The notes beneath the pieces were generated by a model. It made no database searches, was not told the DNA's origin, and worked only from the letters and a program-made list of their open reading frames with translations. From Emergomyces orientalis (taxonomy: Eukaryota > Ascomycota > Eurotiomycetes > Onygenales > Ajellomycetaceae): a stretch of DNA of 64,000 nucleotides. The translations under genes and the position numbers were made by a program. Position 1 is the first letter of the stretch; each line of letters opens with the position of its first letter. Positions 45,831 through 56,885 of the stretch are shown piece by piece. The stretch spans positions 558,001 to 622,000 of the forward strand of contig MOWL01000048.1 of assembly GCA_002110485.1 (NCBI GenBank). The letters run 5' to 3'.

Positions 45831-48377
45831 CTATCCCCGCCCATACGCATCATTAATTTCAGTCTTATGTTTATCATGAATAGCTTTCCTGTTCAGTTTC
45901 TCCGTCGCCGTCGTGAGACCCTAAAAATTTGAAACACGCATTAGCTAGTTGAATACCCAGAAAAAAAAGAGAGAAAAAACCTACATTCTGCGGGGTCCAC
46001 GGCTCCTCAACAAGCACAACTCCATCAATGATCTCCAACCCAGTAAGCCCAGCCTTCCGCCCGATAGTTTGCATATTCTGCAGCACGATATTTCGAAGTT
46101 TCTTGTCATGCACTAGCTCCCCGATATCCTGGTTTTTGATGCCGTTCTCTACAGCGAGGTTTTTCAACGTCTGCTCAACGGGGACCACCAGGGCGATGGC
46201 CTTGGATTTATCGGGTGCTGCATAGACGCAGATGTTCCCCACTACACCCGCAGACCGGTATACTGATTCAAGCTATGCGCACGCATGGGAGTGTTAAATG
46301 GAAAACGGGTAAAGGTCGGAGAGATATACAAAACCCAACATACCTTTTCCAGTGCAATATATTCCCCATTCAGAGTCTTCACCAGACTCTTCTTTCGGTC
46401 AATGACTCTGAGGTGGCCATTTTCATCCCATTGCCCAATATCCCCGGATTTAAACCAGCCATCCGCTGTCATGACTTCGGCTGTCATGGTCTCATTCTTA
46501 TAGTACCCTTCCATGACACTATTTCCTCGAACCCAGATTTCCCCTTGCGGAGGTGTGGATTTGGTGAAATACCCAGCCTCTGGGAAATCAACCAGTTTAA
46601 CCTCAACGCAGCCAGGAACATCGCCCAGCGTCTCGTTCCGCCACCCCCATGGATCGGAAACAGATGTCATGCTGTTGGATTTTTATTAGTTAGACTCTGC
46701 TGCTTTTAAATTCAAATTTTAATCTCGGGATCTTACGCTGCTGTCTCGGTTAAACCGTAACCGATAACCATGGGAGCTATAACCAAGGAGATAAACTCTT
46801 GCGTTTCCCTAGCAATGGGGCCGGCTCCATTCATAACGAATCTGAGCCTGCCCCCGGTCGCCTCGGTAATCTTTTTGAAGGCTACAGAGTCCAAAATGTC
46901 AGCCCCACCAAATTGGCGATTTGTGAGCGCGCGTTTGAGGTAGAAGGCTGTCCAGAAGAGATTCTTCGAGATTATCCCAGCTTGCTCGACTTTTGAAACG
47001 ACGCCCTTTCTCACAGTTTCCCACACAGCCGGCACACCGACCATCAGGGTTGGTCTGAGTTCCCGGATGTCGCCCTTGCAGTTGCGGGTCGATACATCAG
47101 CGAGTGTTTTTGGGCTGCCGTAACCCATTGCACTGCCCCAGAACAGCGCTGCATGCTCAAATACAAATTCGAATATATGCGCCAAGGGGAGGAAGGTTAA
47201 CACAATATCGCTGGGGGTAATCTGGTGTCCAACCACCGAATTGATTCCAGCAACTATTGTACCACAATCAATTAGCAAAGAATTTCAAGTTTGAGATTTG
47301 ATTCGACCCTGTCGCTTCTTTTGTTTTATGGTTTGATTCATACCTGCGGCAACAACATGTTTGTGTTTCAGGGGTACACCTTTCGGAGGCCCCGTGGCAC
47401 CTGATGTGTACATAATCATGCCCATATCCTCCGCACTTGGAGGCACAGGATCGACGGGATTTTCCTCCCCAAGCTTCCTGAGTTCCTCAAAGCTGATCCA
47501 AATCACATTGGGGTGTGCAGATTTCAAGGAATCCAATGTCTCTTGTTGGAGTAGGCGGGTATTGTTGTAAATCACAACTTTGATACATTTAGCATCTACC
47601 AACAATTTGACGAGTGAGCCCAAAAGCTGTGGGTCTGTAAAGAGTGCCTTGGAGCCGGCTTCTAGAATTGAATGCCGCAGCCCCTCTTCGCCAAGGGTGT
47701 CGTACGAGGTAACAATGGACATGGACTGTGAAATCGCACCATGCGCCGTTGCAAGCCAACGATTACTGACAGAGAGGCGTGTTAGCATAGCTAGGTAGTA
47801 AAAGCAGGCAGCTGGGGTAGCCAGCTGGATGTAGAAAATGCTAAAAAATAAAAAATAAAAAATAAAAAACAATAAAAATAAAAATAAAAATAAAAATTTG
47901 GTGGGCCATTATCTAATTGCCCTACCTTGTACCTGCGTATAGGTGGAGCCTATCCTCTTTGACCAAACCAAGCTTCCTCAGACCCGCCCCGATTTGCAGG
48001 GTCAATTTCTCATACTCATTGAAGGTGATGAAGTTGTAGCCACTTAGTTCAAAATATGTCCACTCTTTGTCCACCTCTTGCTCTTCCCCGTTCACCATCT
48101 TCTTCACCTTCTTGGTTTCCTTGTGCACTTGTAGAAGCTCTCGCGAGCCCATGCATTTTGCATTTCCGAATTTCGCGGCACCGCGCTTGACGATGTCATA
48201 GGCAGTATTGATTGAGTCCTCAGGCCGGGCTAGCAATTGATCCTTGTATTTTATATTTCGACGAGGGATTGTTTCTCCCTCGACAACCTCGTAGCCTGGG
48301 GCATCGACCGTGAACGGCGGTTTCTGCGCCGTACGACCATTAAGAACATTAGTGAAGGGGTCCTTCCGTTCAGTCAT
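45831..48377 (-). CDS. FAA1: long-chain fatty-acid-CoA ligase
   Basis: Six exons: 48377-47926, 47765-47344, 47253-46737, 46671-46344, 46272-45985 and 45920-45831 (698 aa), in phase throughout. It activates long-chain fatty acids to acyl-CoA through an acyl-AMP. Blocks in order: VEGETIPRRN, WTYFELSGYNFITFNEYEKL, the AMP-binding P-loop YTSGATGPPKG (270-280; the usual third Ser is Ala), LPLAHIFEFVFEHAALFWGS, VIGYGLTETAA, DGWFKSGDIGQWDENGHLRV, IDRKKSLVKTLNGEYIALEK, and the last exon GLTTATEKLNRKAI ending YGRG. The length equals yeast Faa1 (about 700). No PTS1 tripeptide at the end, so cytosolic/ER or lipid-droplet location is more likely than peroxisomal matrix. An in-frame upstream ATG at 48554 and a 5' intron raise the possibility of a longer isoform. 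Confidence 0.95.
47838..47897 (+). repeat. (TAAAAA)n/(TAAAA)n array inside the first coding intron of FAA1
   Basis: A run of about ten A-rich units (AAAATAAAAAATAAAAAATA-type) in the 159-nt intron 47925-47767; on the gene strand it is a T-rich tract between branch region and donor. Likely polymorphic. Confidence 0.85.
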
Positions 48378-48378
48378 G

Positions 48379-48536
48379 CTGGTGACAAAGAAGCGTAGGG
48401 TACTCCGTATAGTTTGCAAAGTTTCAACCAGAGAAGTGGGGATATCCACACGGAATATATAGTGGTGATATAGCCCATTTATGCCGAGATGTGATGCGAT
48501 ATATCCACTTGCCGTGACAGGGAGTGGGCTACTTAC
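48379..48536 (-). promoter_or_regulatory. probable 5'-leader intron of FAA1
   Basis: Donor GTAAGT at 48536 and acceptor TTTGTCACCAG ending at 48379, one base before the ATG of FAA1. Splicing would place an 8-codon uORF (starting at 48554) so that its TGA overlaps the region just after the main ATG. Retention would instead leave a frame open from 48554 straight into FAA1. Confidence 0.5.
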
Positions 48537-48572
48537 AGCGAAAGTCAAAGTCATAGCTCAAAGCATATGACA

Positions 48573-48578
48573 CCGAGG
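48573..48578 (-). promoter_or_regulatory. CCTCGG-type site upstream of FAA1
   Basis: CCGAGG on the plus strand, which is CCTCGG on the gene strand, lies 196 nt upstream of the FAA1 ATG; a second copy is at 49316-49321. In Aspergillus, FarA/FarB fatty-acid regulators bind CCTCGG. The link here is inference from the six-base match and the gene's function. Confidence 0.35.
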
Positions 48579-50299
48579 CCTAGGTAAAAGAGATGAGGCG
48601 CGTATAGTGTACCTGTTGGGTGGTTGGGGGAAAGGAAAAACGCAATTTACGATGTGGTTGAATGAGCTTGATAATCGAGTCTATGGATGGAGGCTTTGGG
48701 GCTGGGTTCTAGGGGACAGCTGGCCAGCGGGAGCCTTGAGGGATTGTTTGCAACGATTGGTGTTGGAGCTGAGAATGGATAGTAACTAGCTCGTATTCTG
48801 CATATGTTAGCTCCTTAACTGCCCTAATCTAGCGTCGTGGCATCTCCGGCAGTTGGAGGACTTTTTGAGAGATTGGGGCCTTGGCCCAAGGTTGAAGTTG
48901 GAGAAAGTTGGAGAAAGTTGGAGATGCTGGACTGTGCTGTAGCATGGAGGTAAGGGACCACAGCAGGACACGCTTTGTATATGTGTTTATATATGTGTGT
49001 ATATATTAGTATTGTTATTAAATTTACCTTGTAGGTATCATTCAATATAATCTATATCTGCCGTAAAATAACCCCCAGCTGTAGCACTGTTTCCAGCTGA
49101 AAAATAGCTGTTGGGATGCTGAACTGGCTCGGCACGGTTTTATTCGTTTCCAGACCTGGGCTTCGGCATGTATTATTTCCTTACCAGCGTCATCGTCCCA
49201 TCTAGGTTACTCTGTCCTCTGTGCTTTGTACCCTAGTAGAGAGTGACTAGTTTGATGCCCAGTCATATAATTGCCGCGACCTGAACTCCGTATCTACACG
49301 GATAGTACATAAATACCGAGGTTTGATGGGGTGCGGATAAGAAAATGAAATGTGACTTCTTCCTGCATGAAACAACTAGAGTTAAATAATTCAATTATTA
49401 GGGGATTGAGTGGACATTAAGCACAGCCCAGTTAATGAATCTATTACGGGTGGGTGGATATCTACCTGGTCTTGTTATTATGTACTCCGTACTGTACATA
49501 CAATAACTCCAGAGGTTCGGTAAAATGAAGCAATTCCACATATTACGCAGGTTTATCCGAAATATTTACTCCTAGATGAGTATTTTATTAAGGCACCGAG
49601 TGAATTATTCACTGGTATTGGGTGGATACTCCCTTTCTCTATAACGTCCCTTTACTGGTTGGTACCTTTGAGTTGAGTGTTGGGATGTTCCTCGGTCAAA
49701 TTGATAATTGTACTGTAACAATGTTAGTAGAAAAGAATCATGAACATCCCATCCCATGCTCGCCGATCAGAGCAGAGTATGTTAACTAACCAACCTACGC
49801 AGTTAGTGGCAGTGTCCCCTCAACGAAGCATGGATTGCTACTATGTACAGTACATGGGATTTGGGTGTAGTTAGTTATGCGATTGGCCGCTGTTAGCGCT
49901 CAACCCAAGCTGGAAAGGGAAAAATTCTCGAATCCAAGACACCAAGGGAATGGAAAATCATGTCAACATTTCAACGGACGAAGAACGGTATTCAGGGGCT
50001 GGACCGCAGCTGGATACCAGCCGAGAGAGTGCCGATATTAGCGCGTTTGCCCCAAAGGACAGGGGTTGCTGAGCGCAGTTAGAAGCTCGTTTCTTCAAGC
50101 GCAGGCAACAGGACCAATCCTCCAAAAACTCAAGGACATATATACATTCGTTGAAGGAGTAACAACAGTTGCTGTGCTTTGATAGAAGCACATGTGTTGT
50201 CTAGTCATTTTCCTCCGCTCCTAAACACGCGACCCGATAGTCCATGCTGAGAACAACCCTCATTCCGTCGATGTTGCAAACGCAAAAGAAATAACACAC
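48579..50299. other. 1.7 kb gene-free stretch between FAA1 and the F-box gene
   Basis: Divergent promoter interval. It holds several copies of dispersed short motifs: TGTACTCCGTACTGTACATA (49481-49500), ATGTACAGTACAT (49843-49855) and AACTCCGTATC near 49283. A GAGAAAGTTG direct repeat sits around 48899-48921. Short frames here have no recognisable content. Confidence 0.45.
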
Positions 50300-51835
50300 A
50301 TGCACCCGGTGGCCACTAACCTCAGTCCAAACTACATGAACAAAATGTCGGAAAAGCCTACTCTTCAATTCTTACCAGGAGAAATCCTCCAACTTATCCA
50401 TTCGTTTCTTTCCCCAGGTTCCAAATTAACTCTCTCCATGACCTGCAAACGTTTCTATAACAGCTTCTTCGAAACCATCCCCCCATCCATCTTGCATTAC
50501 CCAGCCAGGCACCGGGAATTCGAAAGCGTCAACGGGGACAACACCTACCTGGACGAATGGATGGTCTACGATATTTGCCGCTCCCGCGAGCTGTGTGGGT
50601 TCAATTCCGATCGAAAACTCTTCTGCTGTGATTCTTGCCAAGCGAGGCATTTCCGGCAATTTTTCCATCCTGACGACCTTGACAAACCCGTCACCGAGCG
50701 CCCCTGCATTAAACACACGAGGGGCTTCTGGATAGAACCGGGGAAATGCTTTAGCTTTGCAGATATAATTGCTCCCGGACGACCCACTCGGATCGACAAG
50801 ATGCGATCTCCCCGCTCGCTCGCGATGGGTGAGGATAACCGCTATGCACGCCGATATTTATTATGGACACACTACGACATCCTGACCCTACCCGTGCACA
50901 AGCGTGCGTCGAAGGAGCAGCTCGCCAAGATCCTCAACGGATTCGACCTGCCCACCTGTCCGCATATCCGGCTCGGTGATAGCGTGATCATGGAACATTG
51001 CGATATCCCGCGTTACACCGTCGCTGAGCCGCTGGACCAGGGCTATCCGCCTTTCTTCGATCCAGTCGACCTCCGCCCGAAATGTACATTTCCATCCTGT
51101 CTTACTTCGTTCTGCTGGACGGAACACACCAGCGCGGAAAATCCAGGGTGGAAAACTATCTACCTCCATGTGCTCCGTAAGTTGCGCCTCAACTCGGCTA
51201 TTGACCATACGTGGAGCGTGCAGTTGATGGCCCCCAACGAGTCACTGTTGGAACGCCATTGGGACGATTGCTTCCGGTGGAAAACGGAGATGCTTACCAT
51301 CGAGAAGGAGAGATATGAAAATGAGGCTAGTGAGGGTGATTGTAATGGTAGTGGTAGTGGTAGTGGAAACGGTGACGGTGACGGTAACGCTGACGGTTCT
51401 CACCTTGAAAAATACCTCGCGCGCAAGGCGCAACTCCGCCAGCGCGAAGATATCGTGAACACGCTCTTCCACCCACACCGGCTACGAGACTACCCCGACA
51501 TCGTACGCAGACTGGAGGGAATGGATACCAATTTATCCATCACTGGTAATCGTAACGACCCAGACACAACGGCTAATACTGCTCGTCGCCCATGGACACC
51601 GCCAACCACGCCACTAGTTACCGGTGAAAGAATCTGTGAGATAGACTTGTCTATAAGGTCCACACCGGAGCAGGCTGATAGCACGCTACTCAAGCCGTTC
51701 TTCACGGAGGCAGACTTTGAACGACATGCCAAGCGAGAGACTGCGCCGGGGTGGGGGCCAGCGGCTGTACAGGCGGAAGTGCATAAAAAACCGACGTCAG
51801 TGTTGGGAAGGTTGTTTAACCTCGCGTTCCGGTAG
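50300..51835 (+). CDS. F-box protein, single exon, 511 aa
   Basis: An ATG-to-stop frame with no intron needed. Residues 23-57 match an F-box (LQFLPGEILQLIHSFLSPGS and LTLSMTCKRFYNSF), the motif that binds Skp1 in SCF ubiquitin ligases. The rest is typical of long fungal F-box proteins without leucine-rich or WD repeats. It has scattered cysteines (LCGFNSDRKLFCCDSCQARH) that could bind zinc, and a low-complexity Gly/Ser/Asp run (NGSGSGSGNGDGDGNADGS) near residue 355. The substrate is unknown. Codons and composition look like normal coding DNA over the whole length. The ATGs at residues 13 and 16 are alternative starts; I keep the first. Confidence 0.85.
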   Translation: MHPVATNLSPNYMNKMSEKPTLQFLPGEILQLIHSFLSPGSKLTLSMTCKRFYNSFFETIPPSILHYPARHREFESVNGDNTYLDEWMVYDICRSRELCGFNSDRKLFCCDSCQARHFRQFFHPDDLDKPVTERPCIKHTRGFWIEPGKCFSFADIIAPGRPTRIDKMRSPRSLAMGEDNRYARRYLLWTHYDILTLPVHKRASKEQLAKILNGFDLPTCPHIRLGDSVIMEHCDIPRYTVAEPLDQGYPPFFDPVDLRPKCTFPSCLTSFCWTEHTSAENPGWKTIYLHVLRKLRLNSAIDHTWSVQLMAPNESLLERHWDDCFRWKTEMLTIEKERYENEASEGDCNGSGSGSGNGDGDGNADGSHLEKYLARKAQLRQREDIVNTLFHPHRLRDYPDIVRRLEGMDTNLSITGNRNDPDTTANTARRPWTPPTTPLVTGERICEIDLSIRSTPEQADSTLLKPFFTEADFERHAKRETAPGWGPAAVQAEVHKKPTSVLGRLFNLAFR

Positions 51836-52125
51836 GGAGAGGGAAAGCCGAATTAAACGGGCTTGCACAAAACTTTTTTTTTATATCTAAAATAATTACT
51901 GAGAGACGTTGAGTTAATTTAGATATATAAAACAAAGGCGCCCAAAGCTACATTTAAGAAGAAGACAAGAAACATATCAATTAAACGCTGTTTTAATGAG
52001 ATTGGTTACATGCGTTCCACCTCTTGATAATAACCAGTTACAGAGAGGCAGAGATAAAAAAAAAAAACAGGTACCTATCGAACAAGGATTAGTACATTAA
52101 CTAGAATTTAAAATTTAAAAAAATT
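51836..52125. other. F-box 3' flank
   Basis: A/T-rich interval between the F-box stop and the tRNA terminator, with A runs (52058-52066). Nothing else seen. Confidence 0.5.
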
Positions 52126-52134
52126 AAAAAAAGA
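52126..52134 (-). terminator. RNA polymerase III terminator of tRNA-Ser
   Basis: On the minus strand the tRNA 3' end is followed by TC and seven T, a canonical Pol III stop. Confidence 0.85.
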
Positions 52135-52240
52135 CGACGCGAGCAGGATTCGAACCTACGCCCCCGAAGGGAAGAGATAGAATAGTATCTTAACACTAAA
52201 CAGTTCTAGTCTCTCGCGTTAACCACTCCGCCATCGCGCC
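52135..52240 (-). tRNA. tRNA-Ser(AGA) with intron
   Basis: Acceptor stem GGCGCGA (52240-52234) pairs with TCGCGTC (52142-52136, one G-U) and the discriminator is G at 52135. The D arm (GCGGAGTGGTTAACGC) holds the Pol III A box. The anticodon stem AGAGA pairs with TCTCT (52177-52173) around the loop CT-AGA-A, giving anticodon AGA at 52207-52205. An intron of 25 nt (52203-52179) follows position 37. A class-II variable arm (CCCTTCGGGG) and the T arm GTAGGTTCGAATCCTGC (B box GGTTCGAATCC) complete it. All parts are those of a serine tRNA reading UCU/UCC. Confidence 0.95.
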
Positions 52241-52715
52241 TTTGTCATGCCGAGTAGATAGGCGAGCTTGACATTCAAGGTATTGTAACATCTTGATCAT
52301 AGAGAGCGGTGAGCTGCCAAAAGGGGTTGAACGATGAAACGAAAAATGAATTCAATACCTGGCTCTCAAACACACTAAAATATATAAGTTTTTTGCCAGC
52401 AAAACAAAGGATATGCAAGTAATGACTATCCGTAAGGTATATCACACGGTAGTTCGTCTCGGCTTGCCCCAAACGCCACCATTTAAAAGTCAAACCTGCT
52501 GCGCCAGGAGGGGGAAGAAAAAAACACTCACCCCACCCGCCAGTTAAACACCAAAGACAATTATAAAACAGAATGGGGAATGGCTATGCAGACGCAGACA
52601 CTAAGGACCAAAAAACTCTCAAAAAGAAAGATCTCCAACAAAATACCAGGGCGTGCCACCCGTGGACCCAGAGGCAATAATTACCCCAAGCCAGTTTATC
52701 TTTTTGCGACAAGGG
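52241..52715. other. interval between tRNA-Ser and the first MFS gene
   Basis: About 475 nt with no gene signal; it holds the tRNA 5' flank and the MFS 3' flank. Confidence 0.5.
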
Positions 52716-54809
52716 TTAATGGATACCGTTTTTACTATTTACTCCATAAATCTGTCCGCTTGACTGGCTGACTTGGCCTTCACTGGTCTGTCCCACATCC
52801 GACCTATCCTTTTCACCCGTCCGGCGAATGTTACGTGCCTTTCTGTCGGTTGCCAGGATTTTTGCAAATTTGGACTTCTCTCTGATGACGGCTCCTTTCC
52901 AGTAGAATATATATATGGGGATGGTAACCAAAAAAGAGATAATCGCCAGGATGGTCGAGGGCCATTCGAGTTGATACTGGTTCCCGATTGTTTTGTACAC
53001 TACGGTTATATCAGCAAAAGCCAGTGTTCATTCATACGGGGGAAGCAAACTCACATGGCGTTGAATACATCGCTGCAATTCCAGCAAGGAAATCTCTTGC
53101 CAGCGCATTACCACCCGTCGCAGATGCTGAATACGGTCCATAACTTGCGACCATGTAGTCAATTGTCGCCATATATATGCAGTACTACATGATCTCGTTA
53201 AAACAACAATACGCAATGAAATTGGATAGTATGATTGGGGTTCCAACTTACATTTGCAACGGCAATCACCAGGGAAAATATCATAGGGGCAATCCAATGT
53301 ACTTGAGGTGGACCTAAACTTGTCCATGCGAATCCAAATAAACCAATGGTTTCAAGAGGGGCAGCTGCGTAAAATAACAAGATCAGCATAACTTATCCCA
53401 AATGTCATGAAAAGGAATGGCACCGTACTGAATAACAGCCACCATAACCTTGATTCCGGTTCAAGGAGATTTGGATCTCTCCTATGAATCCTTCGGTGTT
53501 TTATCATGATGGGGAGAAAGGAGAGGTATCCGATGAAATAGCCGATGAGGATGCTATAGCCAACAAATTAGCAATACAATCAGACTTTAACAGACATCCT
53601 ATTTAAGCGAATCGCATATACATACGGAATAAAAGCCAGACCAATGTGAATGGTACTGAATCCCCATTGGGCGTACACGGGCTGGTACGACTCGAGGAAG
53701 GTGAAAATCAAGGCATCACTAAAGCCACTGAGAAGCGACAAACAAAACACGATAGGCTCGCGTACAAACATACTAAACGGTCGAGCCCAAATTATCGCGA
53801 CTTCCTTTATCGTAATTCCGGGGCCCTGGATTTCGCCAGGGCCGTAGATATTTACCTCCCCTGCCCGGCGTCGCTTTTTAGCTTCTCTGTCTAGCAGTAT
53901 TGTGGCCCTTGTTTCTGGGACAAATAACAAGTGAGCGAGTTGAGCCGCGGCTCCAAATATGAGCTGAACCCAAAAGTTCCATCTCCAGTCAAGATAAACC
54001 TCCATAAAGCCACCCATGATGGGTGCTATCACAGACCCCGCAACGGAAGAAAGAACAATGAAAGCGACAGCAAACTGTTGGTCATCGGGCTCCCACATAT
54101 CTGCAATCATCCCCAGTGTAACGGAACCACCAGCGGAGGATAAACCGCCGAAAAATCGCCCTATCACGATAGTGTGGTAATTCCGAGCCAACGCGCAAGG
54201 GATCTGCCATATGTTTACCAGGGACAAGCTAAGCTGCATGACAGGATATCGGCCAAGTTCTTCACTCCAGGGGGCCCATAGCTCACTCCCAAACGCGTAG
54301 GCGACGAGGAAAATCATCTGGCCCACTCTGGCAGCTTGTTCAGAAATAGAGAAATGGTGCGCTAGAGGGGTGATGGCATTGGCGTAGATACTGGTGTTGA
54401 AGTTCATGGATAACTGCACGAAGAAGATGACGCTAAGAATTTTCCATCTTTTCCATCGCGGGAAGCTGAAGCCCAGTTTCCCATAGCAATCACTTTCGAG
54501 AAGCAGCATTTTTTTAGCCTCATCTGGTGCGAGAACCTTTGGTGTTCTTGGTGGTGATTGCGGTGATTGTGGTGATAATATTTTACGATGCCCATTATGT
54601 AGTGGATTGTCATCTTCTCCGCTCATAAGAAGAGACCCTGAAGCGAATGAAGACGACCGTAAGACATCGCTTTCAGCTGAGGACGGTAGTTTCTCACGTA
54701 AACTGGCGTGCAATTTCGGGATGAACCTGGGATAGGTTTTATATCGCGAATGAGAGCGCTTAGGTTCTTCTTGCACCGCGACCTGGGCAACAGGATCCGA
54801 GGCAGGCAT
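52716..54809 (-). CDS. MFS transporter, DHA1-type multidrug/polyamine family
   Basis: Five exons: 54809-53626, 53553-53429, 53364-53252, 53184-53055 and 52999-52716 (611 aa), in phase. The start at 54809 is the ATG of MPASDPVAQ; the frame is open upstream from other codons. A Ser/Pro-rich cytosolic N-tail of about 125 residues precedes 12 predicted spans. Family features: NAITPLAHHFSISEQAARVG in TM1-2, RFFGGLSSAGGSVTLGMIAD, and DWRWNFWVQLIFG (the fungal R-W-x-F signature). The distal half has CIYMATIDYMVASYGPYSAS followed by ATGGNALARDFLAG. The set matches fungal DHA1 transporters of the polyamine/drug type (Tpo-like) that export organic cations or drugs with proton antiport at the plasma membrane; the substrate is not readable. 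Neighbour of a second MFS gene on the opposite strand. Confidence 0.9.
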
Positions 54810-56885
54810 TCCGTAAGAATTGGAGACTAGGAAGAAATATTCCACAGAGTTGCACTGTGTACCCAGTGCGATGGAAACATGGAAAAGAATAAGATAAAAA
54901 AACCCCGAATAGAATACAATGAACAGGAAAGCAAAATAGAGACGAGAAAACAACAATAAGCAAAAGACAGCAGCGGTAATCTCGCAGCAGGAACAAGGCG
55001 GGCACTCGTTTGCGCCGAGGGAGGAAGAACAACCACAGCCATGTTGAACTCACTGCTGCTGTGTGAATGTGTGGTGTTTGTTATTTGTTATTTGTTATCA
55101 GGCGCAAGAAGGGATAACCTTGGAATTATACAACTGTCCAGATGCGGTTGGGTTCACACGGGTCGAGCGAATAACTTCACCGGGTACAGTCAAATGCTGG
55201 TGGTACAGTACATACACAGTACATATAGCTAGGTATTAATTAGTAGTTCTATGCGAGATATAGAAGGATAGTAAGCATAAATAAGCACAATTAGCATAGC
55301 CATTAGGATACATTCAACTGAAGTTGAGTTCCCTAATGTCCAAGTAAGCTTATTGTCAGATAAGGGAGTTTCAAAGTTGTTGGGTGGGTGGAGTTTAGCC
55401 CTGGAGATCAACCTCCACCTGGCCCTGGCTGGCAAAACTAAATATATCCATTTTTGGCCCCAATCCACCACAGCACAGCACGATCCCCGTCCTGCTCCAC
55501 TCCACTCTGACTGCATAACTTAACAGTCGAGATCACAACAATATATAACTAGCTCATGGATAACTTCAGGCAAAGACATGTTCAGTGAATCTCACCGGCC
55601 ACATATCTCCAAACTCACCTCATTCAACCTCAGCCCTGTTCAGCCCTGTTTCTTCCCTGCTGCAGATATAACTATAACATGTGATTTAACATCCAAGGAC
55701 TCTCAAACGTCGATCCTCGTGGAAGTTGCCGTGTTTGCATGCCGAACCCGGCTAACAAAACCCAACATCCAAGCCATCTCTCACAACGGAGGAATGGAAA
55801 GACGGAGGTTAAATTCATTATTATTGTCATTGGAGAGGAAGCGATTGGACCAAGCAGAGACGGCATTAAAAGTATCTTCCTGAGAATGACGTTGTCCAAG
55901 AAGCCTGGTTGCGAGGAGAGGGACGCCCATCATCCTACCTGGAGTAACATCAAGCCCTTCGAATTGGATAAGATACACTCCAGCCAAATAGTGGTCTGCC
56001 TTTGCTGTTGTTTTTTTATGCCTGTCATATTTTTCTTGATTCTTGATGCACGCCCGAAAGCTGCTTGAAAAATGGGTGGTGTTGATCTGCGGAGGTTTCC
56101 TTCCAATCAATCATTGAGTGAGCCTCCTGTCCCGTTTCGCTGGAGAATTCATGGGGAGGGTGTGATCTCGGGGACATGAGCATTTTTTCACCACAGCAGG
56201 TAACAAGTACTTCTGACCGTGTGGGGATGCTTTTAAATCTGATTGAATGCCTGCCATATCCTTATCCCCAACTACGAGAGCACAATGACCTGAACGCCCA
56301 ATGGCCTGAATATACCACGTATCCTCACGCCAATAGCGAATTGAAGCCCTATCACAGAAGACGTTTCGTTCTTTTCATCGGTGCAATCTTACTGCCCCTG
56401 TGTCAGAGTAATGCCGGCGAGGAAACAATCCTGTCATCCTCATCGGAACCAAATTTAGAAAGCCCCCTTTGCATCGGCAAATGTATTAATGGCTTTACCT
56501 CAAACAAGCTAGCGGAAATATTTCTTTCCCGCGCCACCCCCCCTTCCCATTCCCCTTTCCCCACAGAATCGCAGGTTGGGAGCGACTATAAAGGTATCTA
56601 TAAGCTTTAACTTGGTAGCCGCTCCACCCTGTTCCACTCTACCTTACTTTTGAACTCCCCCCGTTTTTCCAAAACAAAAGGAGGACCGCCCCTATGAGTT
56701 GGGATTAAATATCAGAGCTATATACAGTTTGTCGAGTTCCGTCGATTCCCTCCTGGCAAAAGACTTTGTACCGTTCCAGATTCTCAATTTGGGTCTGTTG
56801 GTTGCATAGGGCTCCATTTTCTGGAAATAACAACATTTACATATTGGGTGATATCGTATTCTGCCCATTATGGAGATGAACAACG
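54810..56885. promoter_or_regulatory. 2.1 kb divergent interval between two MFS transporter genes
   Basis: Both transporters start at its ends and read outward, so both promoters lie here. It contains GTACAGTACATACACAGTAC (55203-55222), a copy of the dispersed motif. Frames at 55578-55883 and 56176-56610 show no domain. A TATAAAGG-like sequence lies near 56587-56594, about 290 nt before the plus-strand gene. Confidence 0.4.

Noticed and set aside
55578..56610. Plus-strand frames of 101 and 144 codons between the MFS genes
   Set aside because: Composition is random-looking, no domain, and they lie in the shared promoter interval.
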